The position numbers were made by a program, and so were the translations under genes. The notes beneath the pieces are model-generated. The model was not told where the DNA came from, ran no database searches, and worked only from the letters and a program-made list of their open reading frames with translations. From Haloarcula sp. DT43 (lineage in GTDB: Archaea; Halobacteriota; Halobacteria; Halobacteriales; Haloarculaceae), in NCBI RefSeq assembly GCF_037078405.1, contig NZ_JAYMGZ010000001.1, positions 1 through 64,000 on the forward strand: a stretch of 64,000 nt of DNA, written 5' to 3'. Shown one piece after another: positions 1 through 6,918 of this stretch (positions are counted from its first letter, which is position 1; each line of letters starts with the position of its first letter).

Positions 1-117
1 CTGTAGGGTAGTTTGGCCACGTGTTACTGAGCTATATGCCACGAGTCTAAACTCGTGCGACTAGCATGGCTAAATCGGACTCCGATAGCAATGGCCTCCG
101 GCAGGATCAACCGGAAT
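1..117 (-). rRNA. rrs: 16S ribosomal RNA, 5' end only (cut by window edge)
   Basis: Read on the minus strand, the gene begins ATTCCGGTTGATCCTGCCGG at base 117, the canonical archaeal 16S start, and continues through the conserved stretch that reads TTTAGCCATGCTAGTCGCAC. Only the first 117 nt are in the window; the rest lies to the left. It is the small-subunit rRNA and should head a 16S-23S-5S operon read leftward. The leader and tandem promoters lie at about 118-600. Confidence 0.97.
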
Positions 118-152
118 GTATCCCGGCACGAGGCCGGGGGGTTAGGCGGGAT

Positions 153-173
153 CACACCCAGATGATGGGTGTG
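153..173 (-). other. Pre-16S leader hairpin
   Basis: An 8-bp perfect inverted repeat (CACACCCA and TGGGTGTG) is separated by 5 nt. It lies about 35-55 bases before the mature 16S 5' end, inside the leader, and probably forms a small stem in the precursor RNA near the processing helix. Confidence 0.6.
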
Positions 174-415
174 GTCGCTATCGAAGGGTGTTCGAGGACA
201 CCCGTCGACCGAGTGTCACCGAACTATCAGGGCTAACATCAGATCCCATCTTGACGGCGGACCGCAGGGGTGGAATCCTCATTTCTTCGGACCTGATTGT
301 TGTCTCGAAGCCACCATAAAGGCTTCGAGTTTCGTTGGCGAGCAGACCCCGCCAGGCCCGTGTCGGCAGGGGTTCGAGCACCCCGACCGAACGTCGTTCG
401 CGTTCTTTCCGAGTG

Positions 416-434
416 CCCTGTTACACTTAAGGGC
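416..434 (-). promoter_or_regulatory. rRNA promoter, unit nearest 16S
   Basis: The minus strand reads GCCCTTAAGTGTAACAGGG. CTTAAGTGT is the TATA-like box; transcription would start about 25 bases downstream, near the TTCG-rich segment around 375-400. The box and its flanks of about 45 nt recur 79 bases further upstream with only a few changes, which supports a promoter duplication. Confidence 0.75.
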
Positions 435-494
435 ATCGGAACGGGCTCGCGTCGAATCGCACGACGCGAGCGACCTTCGCGTTCATTCCGAACA

Positions 495-513
495 CCCTGT
501 TACACTTAAGGGC
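495..513 (-). promoter_or_regulatory. rRNA promoter, second unit
   Basis: This copy has the same 19-nt core as the unit at 416-434 and similar flanks (TTCCGAACA against TTCCGAGTG on the downstream side). It is a serial promoter for the same operon. Confidence 0.75.
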
Positions 514-581
514 GTCGGAACGAGTCCGTTCGTTCGGGGGGCGTCGCCCCCTGACCGCGTTCGCATTACATTCCGATGGGT

Positions 582-600
582 GAGCCACACTTAACCCCGT
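582..600 (-). promoter_or_regulatory. rRNA promoter, third diverged unit (putative)
   Basis: The minus strand reads GGGGTTAAGTGTGGCTCACC. It keeps TTAAGTGT and the TTCCG-type downstream segment of the two closer units but differs around the box. It is probably an older or weaker member of the series. Confidence 0.55.
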
Positions 601-779
601 CGAAGGAAGTCGCCCGCGAGACGGAATTACACGGGTGTGAGTGTCCCACACGTGTATTGACGGAACGTACGTGCTATCGAGTAGACGGACTACAGAGGCA
701 CACTTCTGCCCGCGCGCACACGCGAGCGTGGCTACTGAACCACCAGTGATGTCGTCACCGAAAACGTCGGGATTGCGAC

Positions 780-1088
780 CTAGATTTCGTCTAGGTGTTC
801 GACGCCCTGCTTCGAGACGTTCCCCTTCGTGATGTCGCCGGGCATCCAGTCGGGTTTGTCGTCCGGTGCCTCCTCGACCCACGCCCACGCTTCGTAGATG
901 TGGACCTTGTGGGTCCCTTTCTCCCGGAGTCGTATCTCCTCGGGGTCAGCCTGGTCTTCGCCATCGGCCGGTTCGAGTCGACGTGCTGCCTTCAGTGCAG
1001 CCTGCCGAGGTGTGCCGCCGGAGAAGACGCTCGATTCGTCACCGTCTTCGCGCAGTGCGAAGTTGCGCTTGTCACTGTCGGGTGCCAT
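780..1088 (-). CDS. Non-histone chromosomal protein MC1
   Basis: This 102-residue protein matches the small MC1 family of archaeal chromosome proteins, monomeric DNA-bending proteins that compact and kink double-stranded DNA. Visible family features are KRNFALRE near the N terminus, the SSVFSGGTPRQAALKAARRL segment, the basic stretch LREKGTHKVHIYEAW and the C-terminal PDWMPGDITKGNVSKQGVEHL. I chose the ATG at 1088, giving MAPDSDKRNF, because homologues begin this way and GGAG/GGTGA precedes it; an upstream in-frame ATG would add an unconserved tail. The gene lies just upstream of the rRNA operon on the same strand. A small stem (779-795) covers its stop codon. Confidence 0.9.
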   Translation of the reverse strand: MAPDSDKRNFALREDGDESSVFSGGTPRQAALKAARRLEPADGEDQADPEEIRLREKGTHKVHIYEAWAWVEEAPDDKPDWMPGDITKGNVSKQGVEHLDEI

Positions 1089-1127
1089 GGATTTCACCGC
1101 TCCATGCCAATTCAGCACATGCCAGAA

Positions 1128-1139
1128 CATAAATATACC
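1128..1139 (-). promoter_or_regulatory. TATA box of the MC1 gene
   Basis: The minus strand reads GGTATATTTATG about 45 bases before the MC1 ATG. That predicts a short leader of some 20 nt carrying the GGAG ribosome site. A second TATA-like sequence, readable in both directions (TTTATATAC on the plus strand), lies near 1168-1176. Confidence 0.65.
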
Positions 1140-1292
1140 CCCCAATCCGGCCTCCGTCTGGGGGTGTTTATATACGCTCGCACAGTCACACGCCCTCTGA
1201 CCGCCCAGACCGGCCGCTTCAGCCCGGATATTCGGGTCGAAATCGTCACGCGCGCCTGTGAAACCACCAGCCAGCGGCCGGCGGCACGGTAG

Positions 1293-1303
1293 ACTTAAGT
1301 GTA
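1293..1303 (+). promoter_or_regulatory. Promoter box of the AbrB-like gene, rRNA-promoter type
   Basis: ACTTAAGTGTA lies about 38 bases before the ATG at 1336. It shares the ten bases CTTAAGTGTA with the two rRNA promoters at 416-434 and 495-513. A start near 1322-1328 is predicted. Confidence 0.55.
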
Positions 1304-1335
1304 TCCTGCAGTGAAGTGCGGAGTAGGATAGCGCG

Positions 1336-1533
1336 ATGGTGCGAAAGAAGAAGCTCAGCCCGAGTGGCGCCAAAGATGAGGACGGCGAGTACCACAACGT
1401 ACATATCAACATTCATGAAGACGAGCTAGCCGTCGCCGGGATGGAGATCGGCGACGAGGTGTTCGTTCGCGTCCGCGACAACAAGATTATCATCCAGAAG
1501 GCCGACCCCGAAGAGGTCGAGCACGACTTTTGA
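1336..1533 (+). CDS. Small AbrB/SpoVT-like protein
   Basis: This 65-residue protein has a lysine-rich start (MVRKKKLSPSG) followed by a beta-rich core, HINIHEDELAVAGMEIGDEV then VFVRVRDNKIIIQKA. That is the layout of a swapped-hairpin AbrB-type DNA-binding domain: strand, AGMEIGDEV turn, two strands. Such proteins are often dimeric regulators or antitoxins, but no toxin gene is adjacent. It is followed 93 bases later by pyrD on the same strand. The fold call is by pattern and its targets are unknown. Confidence 0.65.
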   Translation: MVRKKKLSPSGAKDEDGEYHNVHINIHEDELAVAGMEIGDEVFVRVRDNKIIIQKADPEEVEHDF

Positions 1534-1626
1534 GGCACCATCGACGGTGACACAGTGCCACCGGGCGGGGCCGACGACGCCCGCTGTCGGCCGTTCACCA
1601 CCGTTCTTCGAGCCAACACAGCACAC

Positions 1627-2679
1627 ATGAGACCCTACGATATCGCGAAGCCACTCCTGTTTTCACTGCCAGCGGAAACCGCCAACCGGAGCGTCCACCG
1701 ACTGCTGGAGGCAGTCGACGGTACGCGGGTCGCCGACGCGATGGCCGACCGCTACACCGTCGCCGACGACCGCCTCGCGGTGAAAGCGTTCGGCCACACC
1801 TTCGACAACCCGGTCGGCGTCGCCGCCGGGTTCGACAAGAACGCGACTGTCCCGGAGGCCCTGGCGTCGCTTGGATTCGGGTTCGCGGAGGTCGGCGGCG
1901 TCACGGCCGAGCCACAGGCGGGGAACGCGCGGCCGCGAATGTTCCGGCTCAGGGAGGACGAAGCCATCATCAACCGGATGGGGCTGAACAACGACGGTGC
2001 CGTCGTCGTCGGCGAGCGGCTGAAGCACGTCGACGCGCCGTTCCCAGTCGGCGTCAACATCGCCAAGACGGAACACGTCGGGACGGACGCGGCCCCCGGC
2101 GACTACCGGACCACGTACGAACACGTCGCCGAGGGCGGGGACTTCTTCGTCGTCAACGTCTCTTGCCCCAACTCCGAGGGGTTCGAGGAACTCCAGAACC
2201 GCGACGCGATGGAAGCCATCCTCGGCGAACTACAGGACGCGGGCGCGGCTCCCCTGCTCGTGAAGCTCTCGCCGGACCTCCCCGAACCGGCCGTCGAGGA
2301 CGCGCTCGACCTAGTGACCGAACTCGGTTTGGACGGCGTCGTCGCGACCAACACGACGACGGAGCGGCCCGCGAGCCTGCGCTCGCCCAACGCCGTCGAG
2401 ACCGGCGGCCTCTCCGGAAAGCCCATCGAGAACCGGGCGACCGAGATGGTGCGGTTCGTCGCCGAGCATGTCGACGTGCCCGTCGTCGGCGTCGGCGGCG
2501 TCTCGACGCCGGAAGGCGCGTACCGGAAGATTCGCGCCGGGGCCTCGCTCGTCCAGCTGTACACCGGCCTGGTCTACCGCGGCCCGTCCATCGCCCGCGA
2601 AATCAACGAGGGCCTGCTCGAACTACTCGCGGAGGACGGCTTCGACTCGGTCGAAGACGCCGTCGGTACGGACCTGTAG
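1627..2679 (+). CDS. pyrD: Dihydroorotate dehydrogenase, class-2 type
   Basis: This 350-residue FMN enzyme oxidises dihydroorotate to orotate in pyrimidine synthesis, with electrons probably passing to the quinone pool at the membrane. It has class-2 landmarks: an N-terminal helical segment (YDIAKPLLFSLPAETANRSV), NPVGVAAGFDKNA, the GGVTAEPQAGNARPRMFRL block, INRMGLNNDG, and the C-terminal phosphate loop VGVGGVSTPEGAYRKIRAGA. In VNVSCPNSEGFEELQ the catalytic-base position (residue about 180) is Cys, as in class-1 enzymes, where bacterial class-2 enzymes have Ser. I chose the ATG at 1627; the open frame upstream (from 1555) is unconserved and proline-rich. Confidence 0.93.
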   Translation: MRPYDIAKPLLFSLPAETANRSVHRLLEAVDGTRVADAMADRYTVADDRLAVKAFGHTFDNPVGVAAGFDKNATVPEALASLGFGFAEVGGVTAEPQAGNARPRMFRLREDEAIINRMGLNNDGAVVVGERLKHVDAPFPVGVNIAKTEHVGTDAAPGDYRTTYEHVAEGGDFFVVNVSCPNSEGFEELQNRDAMEAILGELQDAGAAPLLVKLSPDLPEPAVEDALDLVTELGLDGVVATNTTTERPASLRSPNAVETGGLSGKPIENRATEMVRFVAEHVDVPVVGVGGVSTPEGAYRKIRAGASLVQLYTGLVYRGPSIAREINEGLLELLAEDGFDSVEDAVGTDL

Positions 2680-2718
2680 CCGGCGAATCTTGAAGTGCCG
2701 GTGCGGCGAATCACCGCC

Positions 2719-3198
2719 ATGGCCGACAGTCCCCACACCCTGTACATCGCCGCCTGGGACGACCGCTTTCTCGCGTGGCTCCTCGACGTCGTGCTCGTCG
2801 GCATCGTCCTCTCGGCATTGGGGGAGGCCGCGGGCGCGTTCTCGCTCGTGACCGGCAGCCTCTCGTTTACCTCGCCGTTTGCCGGTCTGAACGGACTCGG
2901 CCTGTTCGTCTACTGGACGGTCCTCGAAGGTCGTCAGGGGCAGTCAGCGGGGAAGGTCGTCATGAACATCGCCGTCAGGGACGAGCGTGGCAAGGCCATC
3001 GGCTACGGCACGGCGGCCATCGAGAGCTTCGGAAAGGCGTTTCTGCTTCCCCTCGACGTCCTCGTCGGGTGGCTGGCCTACGAGGAGGAAGGGCTGCGGC
3101 TGTTCAACAAGCTCTCCTCGACTATCGTCGTCGAGACTGACGAGGAGGAGACCGGGAAACCCAGCGACGTGGAGTACGTATACCCGAGCGAGAAGTGA
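2719..3198 (+). CDS. RDD family membrane protein
   Basis: This 159-residue protein has the RDD-family signature: an early R-x-x-A-W-LLD segment (DDRFLAWLLDVVLVGIVLSA) forming the first membrane helix, a second hydrophobic segment around FAGLNGLGLFVYWTVLEG, and the QGQSAGKVVMNIAVRDERG block typical of RDD proteins, then a third hydrophobic stretch (FLLPLDVLVGWLAY). The C terminus is acidic and cytoplasmic. RDD proteins are poorly understood; some act in ion exchange. I chose the ATG at 2719, 40 bases after pyrD, as a probable leaderless start; a GTG at 2695 is the alternative. Confidence 0.8.
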   Translation: MADSPHTLYIAAWDDRFLAWLLDVVLVGIVLSALGEAAGAFSLVTGSLSFTSPFAGLNGLGLFVYWTVLEGRQGQSAGKVVMNIAVRDERGKAIGYGTAAIESFGKAFLLPLDVLVGWLAYEEEGLRLFNKLSSTIVVETDEEETGKPSDVEYVYPSEK

Positions 3199-3234
3199 GA
3201 GCCCGAAAACCGACTACGCTCCGCTCGCAGTGAA

Positions 3235-3294
3235 GCTACGCCAGCGCGTCCAGTCGGAACTCGAACGCCGCCACCGGCAGTTCCAAGTCGTGTT
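3235..3294 (+). repeat. 60-bp direct repeat: displaced copy of the pheT tail
   Basis: Bases 3235-3294 are identical to 3395-3454 (offset 160), and the latter encode the last 18 or so codons and stop of pheT on the minus strand. The flanking bases 3204-3234 and 3370-3394 are also similar but diverged. The displaced copy would encode the same peptide (ending FEFRLDALA) but has no gene in front of it. Confidence 0.9.
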
Positions 3295-3394
3295 GCAACC
3301 ACCTTTTTCCGCATCGGGTAGCCTCGCTCACTCCGTTCGCTTCGGCACCACTCGCGCAAAAACGTGGGCGAAAAACCGACTGCTCGGAGTCGAG

Positions 3395-3454
3395 GCTACG
3401 CCAGCGCGTCCAGTCGGAACTCGAACGCCGCCACCGGCAGTTCCAAGTCGTGTT
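3395..3454 (+). repeat. 60-bp direct repeat: resident copy inside pheT
   Basis: This partner of the 3235-3294 copy forms the 3' end of pheT. Sequence identity ends exactly at 3455. In the displaced copy the next bases are GCAACC rather than CGACGA. Confidence 0.9.
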
Positions 3455-5132
3455 CGACGAGCACCTTCGGATGAATCTCGCCGACGACGCCGACCGACTC
3501 GCCGTCGAGGACGACCTCGGCGGCGCGGCCGCCGATGAACGACGGATGCGTGGTCGGGGGCGTTTCGAGGTCCTTGTCGAAGGCGTCGGCCAGCGCCTGC
3601 AGGCGGGCCTTCGCGTCCTCATAGGAGGCGTCCGTGCGCGCGAGCGCGCCCGAAACGGTTCGGTGTTCCGCGACGCCGGTGTTCTCCGAGTCGTCGAGGC
3701 CGGCGGCCAGCCCGATTTCGGCGAGGTCCTGCGGGTAACTCCGGTGCGTGTTGTTCTCCAGGACCATCATGATGGAGGGCAGCGCCCACGTCCGGAGGAT
3801 GGTGTAGTCCTCGCTGTAGGGCTCCTGGATTGTGACCGGGTCGGCCAGGCCGACGGCCTCGGCGTCGCCGTCGTCCGGCATCGGGAGGTTCATCCGCTCG
3901 AAGTTCTCGGCCTCGTTGGTCATGTGGAAGTTCAGCAGGTCCTCGAAGCCCAGGCCGACCAGGGCGTCGCGGGCGGCATCCTCCAGTCTGGACCGGTCGT
4001 GGCGGCCGCCGACCGTCGACACGTCGGGATAGGTCGGTTCGAGGCTGTTGAACCCGAGCGCCCGGCCGATGTCGTCGATGATATCCAGCGGGTGGATGAC
4101 GTCGACGCGGTAGGGCGGGACCTCGACCTCGTAGGCCGCGGCGTCGGTCTCGATGGCGTCGAGGCCCGCGCGCTCGGCGTAGTCGACGACCTCGCGGCTG
4201 TCCAGCGAGACGCCGAGGATAGACTCGATGCGGTCGTGCGTGACCGTCTTCGTCCGCACCGAGAAGTCCGGCCGTTCCAGGGTCTTGCCGGCGTACTCGC
4301 CGGGCGCGTCGTCGGCGTAGGACACGTCGACCTTCTCGACCTGGCCGCCGCGGGCGGCGAGCGCGTAGCAGACGATGTTACACATGTGGTCGATGGTCCA
4401 CTGGTCGGTCCCGGTCATCTCGATGAACAGGTCCCGGGAGTCGACGCTGACCTCGGTCCGGCGACCGTTGATGACCGGCGGGAACGAGAACAGACCGATT
4501 GCGTCGTAGATGGCCGGCACGCGGTCGAAGTCGGCCACGAGGTCACCGTAGGTCTGGCCGGTCTCGTGGGACGCCATGACCTCGCTGGGCGTCATCTCCG
4601 CGTCAGCGTCCAGCGGGACGAACGTCGCCTCGTCGGGGTCGGCGCTGGTGTAGGTGATGGACTTGCCTGTCTCGTCCGTGACTGAGTCGCCTTTCAACAT
4701 CGTGAGGTCGTGGACCCCAATCGCGCCTTTCGCCCGCTTGCGGCCCATCGTCGCGTGGAGCTTCTCCTGCAGTTGGATGAGCGACTCCAGCGCGGCGTCG
4801 TCCATGTCCAAGCCACGGACGACGGCCCCGGTGACGTACGGGCGCTCGTCGGGCTGGTCCTCGACCTCGATGGTCCAGTCGGCGCTGTTCGTGTTGGGGA
4901 CGTCCACACCCCGGTCGTCGCCGTAGTGGTACCGCAGCGACCGCGCGACCCCCTCGACGGAGAGGCGGTCGAGGCGGTCCGGGGCGAACTCCAGTTGGAA
5001 CTCGTCGTCCTCGGTCCAGCCCTCGAACTCCAGGCCGAGGTCGAACAGGTCGGACTTGAGTTCGTCGTCGTCTTTCTCGTCGTGACCGGTCAGGTACCGC
5101 AGTTCGTCGGGGTCGACGTCGACGACCGGCAT
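3396..5132 (-). CDS. pheT: Phenylalanine-tRNA ligase, beta subunit
   Basis: This 578-residue beta subunit of the heterotetrameric Phe-tRNA synthetase is of the short archaeal/eukaryotic form without the bacterial N-terminal tRNA-binding domain. Recognisable are the B3/B4-type segment (DDAALESLIQLQEKLHATMG then RKRAKGAIGVHDL), the B5 domain (RPDFSVRTKTVTHDRIESILG followed by the VEVPPYRVDVIHPLDIIDDI block) and a catalytic-like C-terminal domain. Its start ATG shares one base with the stop of pheS (TGATG), so the two subunits are translationally coupled. The 3' end is duplicated downstream. Confidence 0.96.
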   Translation of the reverse strand: MPVVDVDPDELRYLTGHDEKDDDELKSDLFDLGLEFEGWTEDDEFQLEFAPDRLDRLSVEGVARSLRYHYGDDRGVDVPNTNSADWTIEVEDQPDERPYVTGAVVRGLDMDDAALESLIQLQEKLHATMGRKRAKGAIGVHDLTMLKGDSVTDETGKSITYTSADPDEATFVPLDADAEMTPSEVMASHETGQTYGDLVADFDRVPAIYDAIGLFSFPPVINGRRTEVSVDSRDLFIEMTGTDQWTIDHMCNIVCYALAARGGQVEKVDVSYADDAPGEYAGKTLERPDFSVRTKTVTHDRIESILGVSLDSREVVDYAERAGLDAIETDAAAYEVEVPPYRVDVIHPLDIIDDIGRALGFNSLEPTYPDVSTVGGRHDRSRLEDAARDALVGLGFEDLLNFHMTNEAENFERMNLPMPDDGDAEAVGLADPVTIQEPYSEDYTILRTWALPSIMMVLENNTHRSYPQDLAEIGLAAGLDDSENTGVAEHRTVSGALARTDASYEDAKARLQALADAFDKDLETPPTTHPSFIGGRAAEVVLDGESVGVVGEIHPKVLVEHDLELPVAAFEFRLDALA

Positions 5133-6643
5133 CAGTGCATCACCTCCGTCTCCCGAAGCAGTTCAAGGTCACACAGCGTCCCGTGCACGTCGCGGATGTC
5201 CTCGAAGCCGTACATGAGCATCAGCAGGCGCTCGAGAGAGAGCCCCCACGCCATCACGTCGCAGTCGACGCCCAGCGGCGTGAGCACCTCGTCGCGGAAG
5301 ATACCGGAGTTGCCGACCTCGACGACCTCGCCGGTCTCGGGGTGGGTGCCAAAGAGTTCGAAGCTCGGCTCGGTGTAGGGGTTGTAGTGGGGCTTGAACT
5401 CGATGTCGGTGATGCCGAACTGCTCGTAGAACTCCGTGAACGTCCCCATCAGGTCCCGCACGGAGAGGTCCTCGGCCATCACCCACCCCTCTATCTGGAA
5501 GAACTCCAGCAGGTGGGTCGGGTCAAGCGTGTCGTTGCGGTACACCTTCTCGACGCTGAAGTAGCGCTCGGGCGGTTCGAGGTCGCCGACCTGGTGGCCC
5601 GAGAGGTAGCGCATCGACAGCGAGGTGGTGTGGCCCCGCAGGTCCATCCCGCGGGCGATGTCCTCGGTCCAGGGCGAGTGATACCCCTCGCCGTCGGGGC
5701 CGACACCCTCCTTGTGGGCCGACCGGACCCGCTCGACGAGGTCGGCCGGTAGGTCCCGAATCTCGTCGGGCCGTTCCAGCGCGAACTGGTCCCAGTGGGT
5801 CCGTGCCGGGTGGTCCTGGGGCATGAACAGGCAGTCGTTTATCCAGAACTGGGCGTCGGCGTGGGGGCCCTCCATCTCCTGGAAGCCCATCCCGACGAGC
5901 GTGTCTTTCACGCGGTTGGCGGTCTGGCGGAGGATGTGCTCCTTGCCGTGGCGCACGTCCTCGGCGTCGGCCTCGACGTTGTACTCGGTGAACGCCACGT
6001 CCTCCCACTCGCCGCTGGTGAGCAGTTCGGGCGTCAGCTGGTCGACGGTCTCGGCAGCCTCGACGCCCTCCATCAGCGCGGTGACGCCGTCGTCGGTCAG
6101 CCGCACTGAGCGGACGGTCTCCTCGCGTACGTCGACGAGGCCGCGTCGCTCCAGTTGGTCGAGCGCGTCCGCGTTGGCGTCCTCGACGCGCCCGTCGGCG
6201 ACGGCTTCCAGCGCGAGCATCTCGGGGTCCGCGCCGGGATCGGCGTCGGGGTTGGCCGTGATCTCGCCGCTGTCGATGTCGCCGTAGGCCTTGCGGGCGT
6301 AGTTCGACAGCGCGATGTCGACGGCGCCGCCTTCGAGACCCGAGGCACCGATGACCTGCCCCATCTGGACTGGGGCGTCGGCCGCGCCGGCGTCCGTCGC
6401 CGCGGCGTAGAGGTCCTGTTCGGGCAGGCTCTCGCGGACGTACTCTGCGCCTTCCTCGGTGAGTCCGTAGTGTTTGAGCGTCTCCTCGGAGACGGCAACG
6501 AGGCCGTCGTCTTCGAGTTCGAACGCCGCTCTGGTGGCTGCTTCGGGCTTGAGGCCCGCGTCCTCGGCCACCTCGTCGATTCGTCTGTCCTCCTGTGCGT
6601 CGGCGGCCTGCAGGACGGCCACCTGTGCCTGTGGTCGTTTCAT
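5132..6643 (-). CDS. pheS: Phenylalanine-tRNA ligase, alpha subunit
   Basis: This 503-residue catalytic subunit charges tRNA-Phe. The N-terminal half holds tandem winged-helix-like segments (residues about 1-200, e.g. EDRRIDEVAEDAGLKPEAAT and LDQLERRGLVDVREETVRSV) that bind tRNA in archaeal and eukaryotic enzymes. The class II catalytic domain follows, with MGFQEMEGPHADAQFWINDC (motif 1), the motif 2 region around RYFSVEKVYRNDTLDPTHLL and motif 3 near VDCDVMAWGLSLERLLML. The ATG at 6643 gives MKRPQAQVAV; upstream (6644-6680) is a short promoter region. It forms a bicistronic operon with pheT. Confidence 0.96.
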   Translation of the reverse strand: MKRPQAQVAVLQAADAQEDRRIDEVAEDAGLKPEAATRAAFELEDDGLVAVSEETLKHYGLTEEGAEYVRESLPEQDLYAAATDAGAADAPVQMGQVIGASGLEGGAVDIALSNYARKAYGDIDSGEITANPDADPGADPEMLALEAVADGRVEDANADALDQLERRGLVDVREETVRSVRLTDDGVTALMEGVEAAETVDQLTPELLTSGEWEDVAFTEYNVEADAEDVRHGKEHILRQTANRVKDTLVGMGFQEMEGPHADAQFWINDCLFMPQDHPARTHWDQFALERPDEIRDLPADLVERVRSAHKEGVGPDGEGYHSPWTEDIARGMDLRGHTTSLSMRYLSGHQVGDLEPPERYFSVEKVYRNDTLDPTHLLEFFQIEGWVMAEDLSVRDLMGTFTEFYEQFGITDIEFKPHYNPYTEPSFELFGTHPETGEVVEVGNSGIFRDEVLTPLGVDCDVMAWGLSLERLLMLMYGFEDIRDVHGTLCDLELLRETEVMH

Positions 6644-6918
6644 ACGGGTGTCTCGGTCTTGTGGGGATAACCGCGGGTCGCTCAGTTAACGGTTCTCACT
6701 TCCCGCTCGTGGTTTCGTCCGCCAGCGTCTCTCGACGCCGTCAGAGTCCACGCACGGTCAGGCGGCGAAAAAGAAGCCGAACCCCTGTCTGTCGGATGGC
6801 TGGCGCGCGACGCCGGCACGGTGGGATTCGGGTGCCATGTCTCAGCGATTGTGACTGACGAGCAAAAGCGTTGCGCGTGTGGCCGTCCCGACACGAGCCG
6901 GGAGAGGCGACCTGCCGC

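Larger units (their letters stand above)
118..600 (-). promoter_or_regulatory. rRNA operon leader and tandem promoter region
   Basis: There is no credible gene between the 16S start and about base 780. The first 180 or so bases next to 16S form the pre-rRNA leader, which in haloarchaea pairs with sequence beyond 16S to make the processing stem; a local hairpin lies at 153-173. Further upstream are two near-identical promoter units and a third diverged one, each with a CTTAAG- or GTTAAG-type box on the minus strand (boxes at 416-434, 495-513, 582-600). Serial promoters are usual for haloarchaeal rRNA operons. The positions are read from the sequence; activity is inferred. Confidence 0.85.

Noticed and set aside
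169-594. Open frames in the rRNA leader and promoter region
   Set aside because: They lie over rRNA promoter repeats and leader, have no acidic bias and no conserved pattern.
3199-3395. Second small gene encoded by the displaced pheT tail
   Set aside because: The only frame that reads the copied peptide has no start of its own near the copy and continues from antisense text of pheT in another frame.
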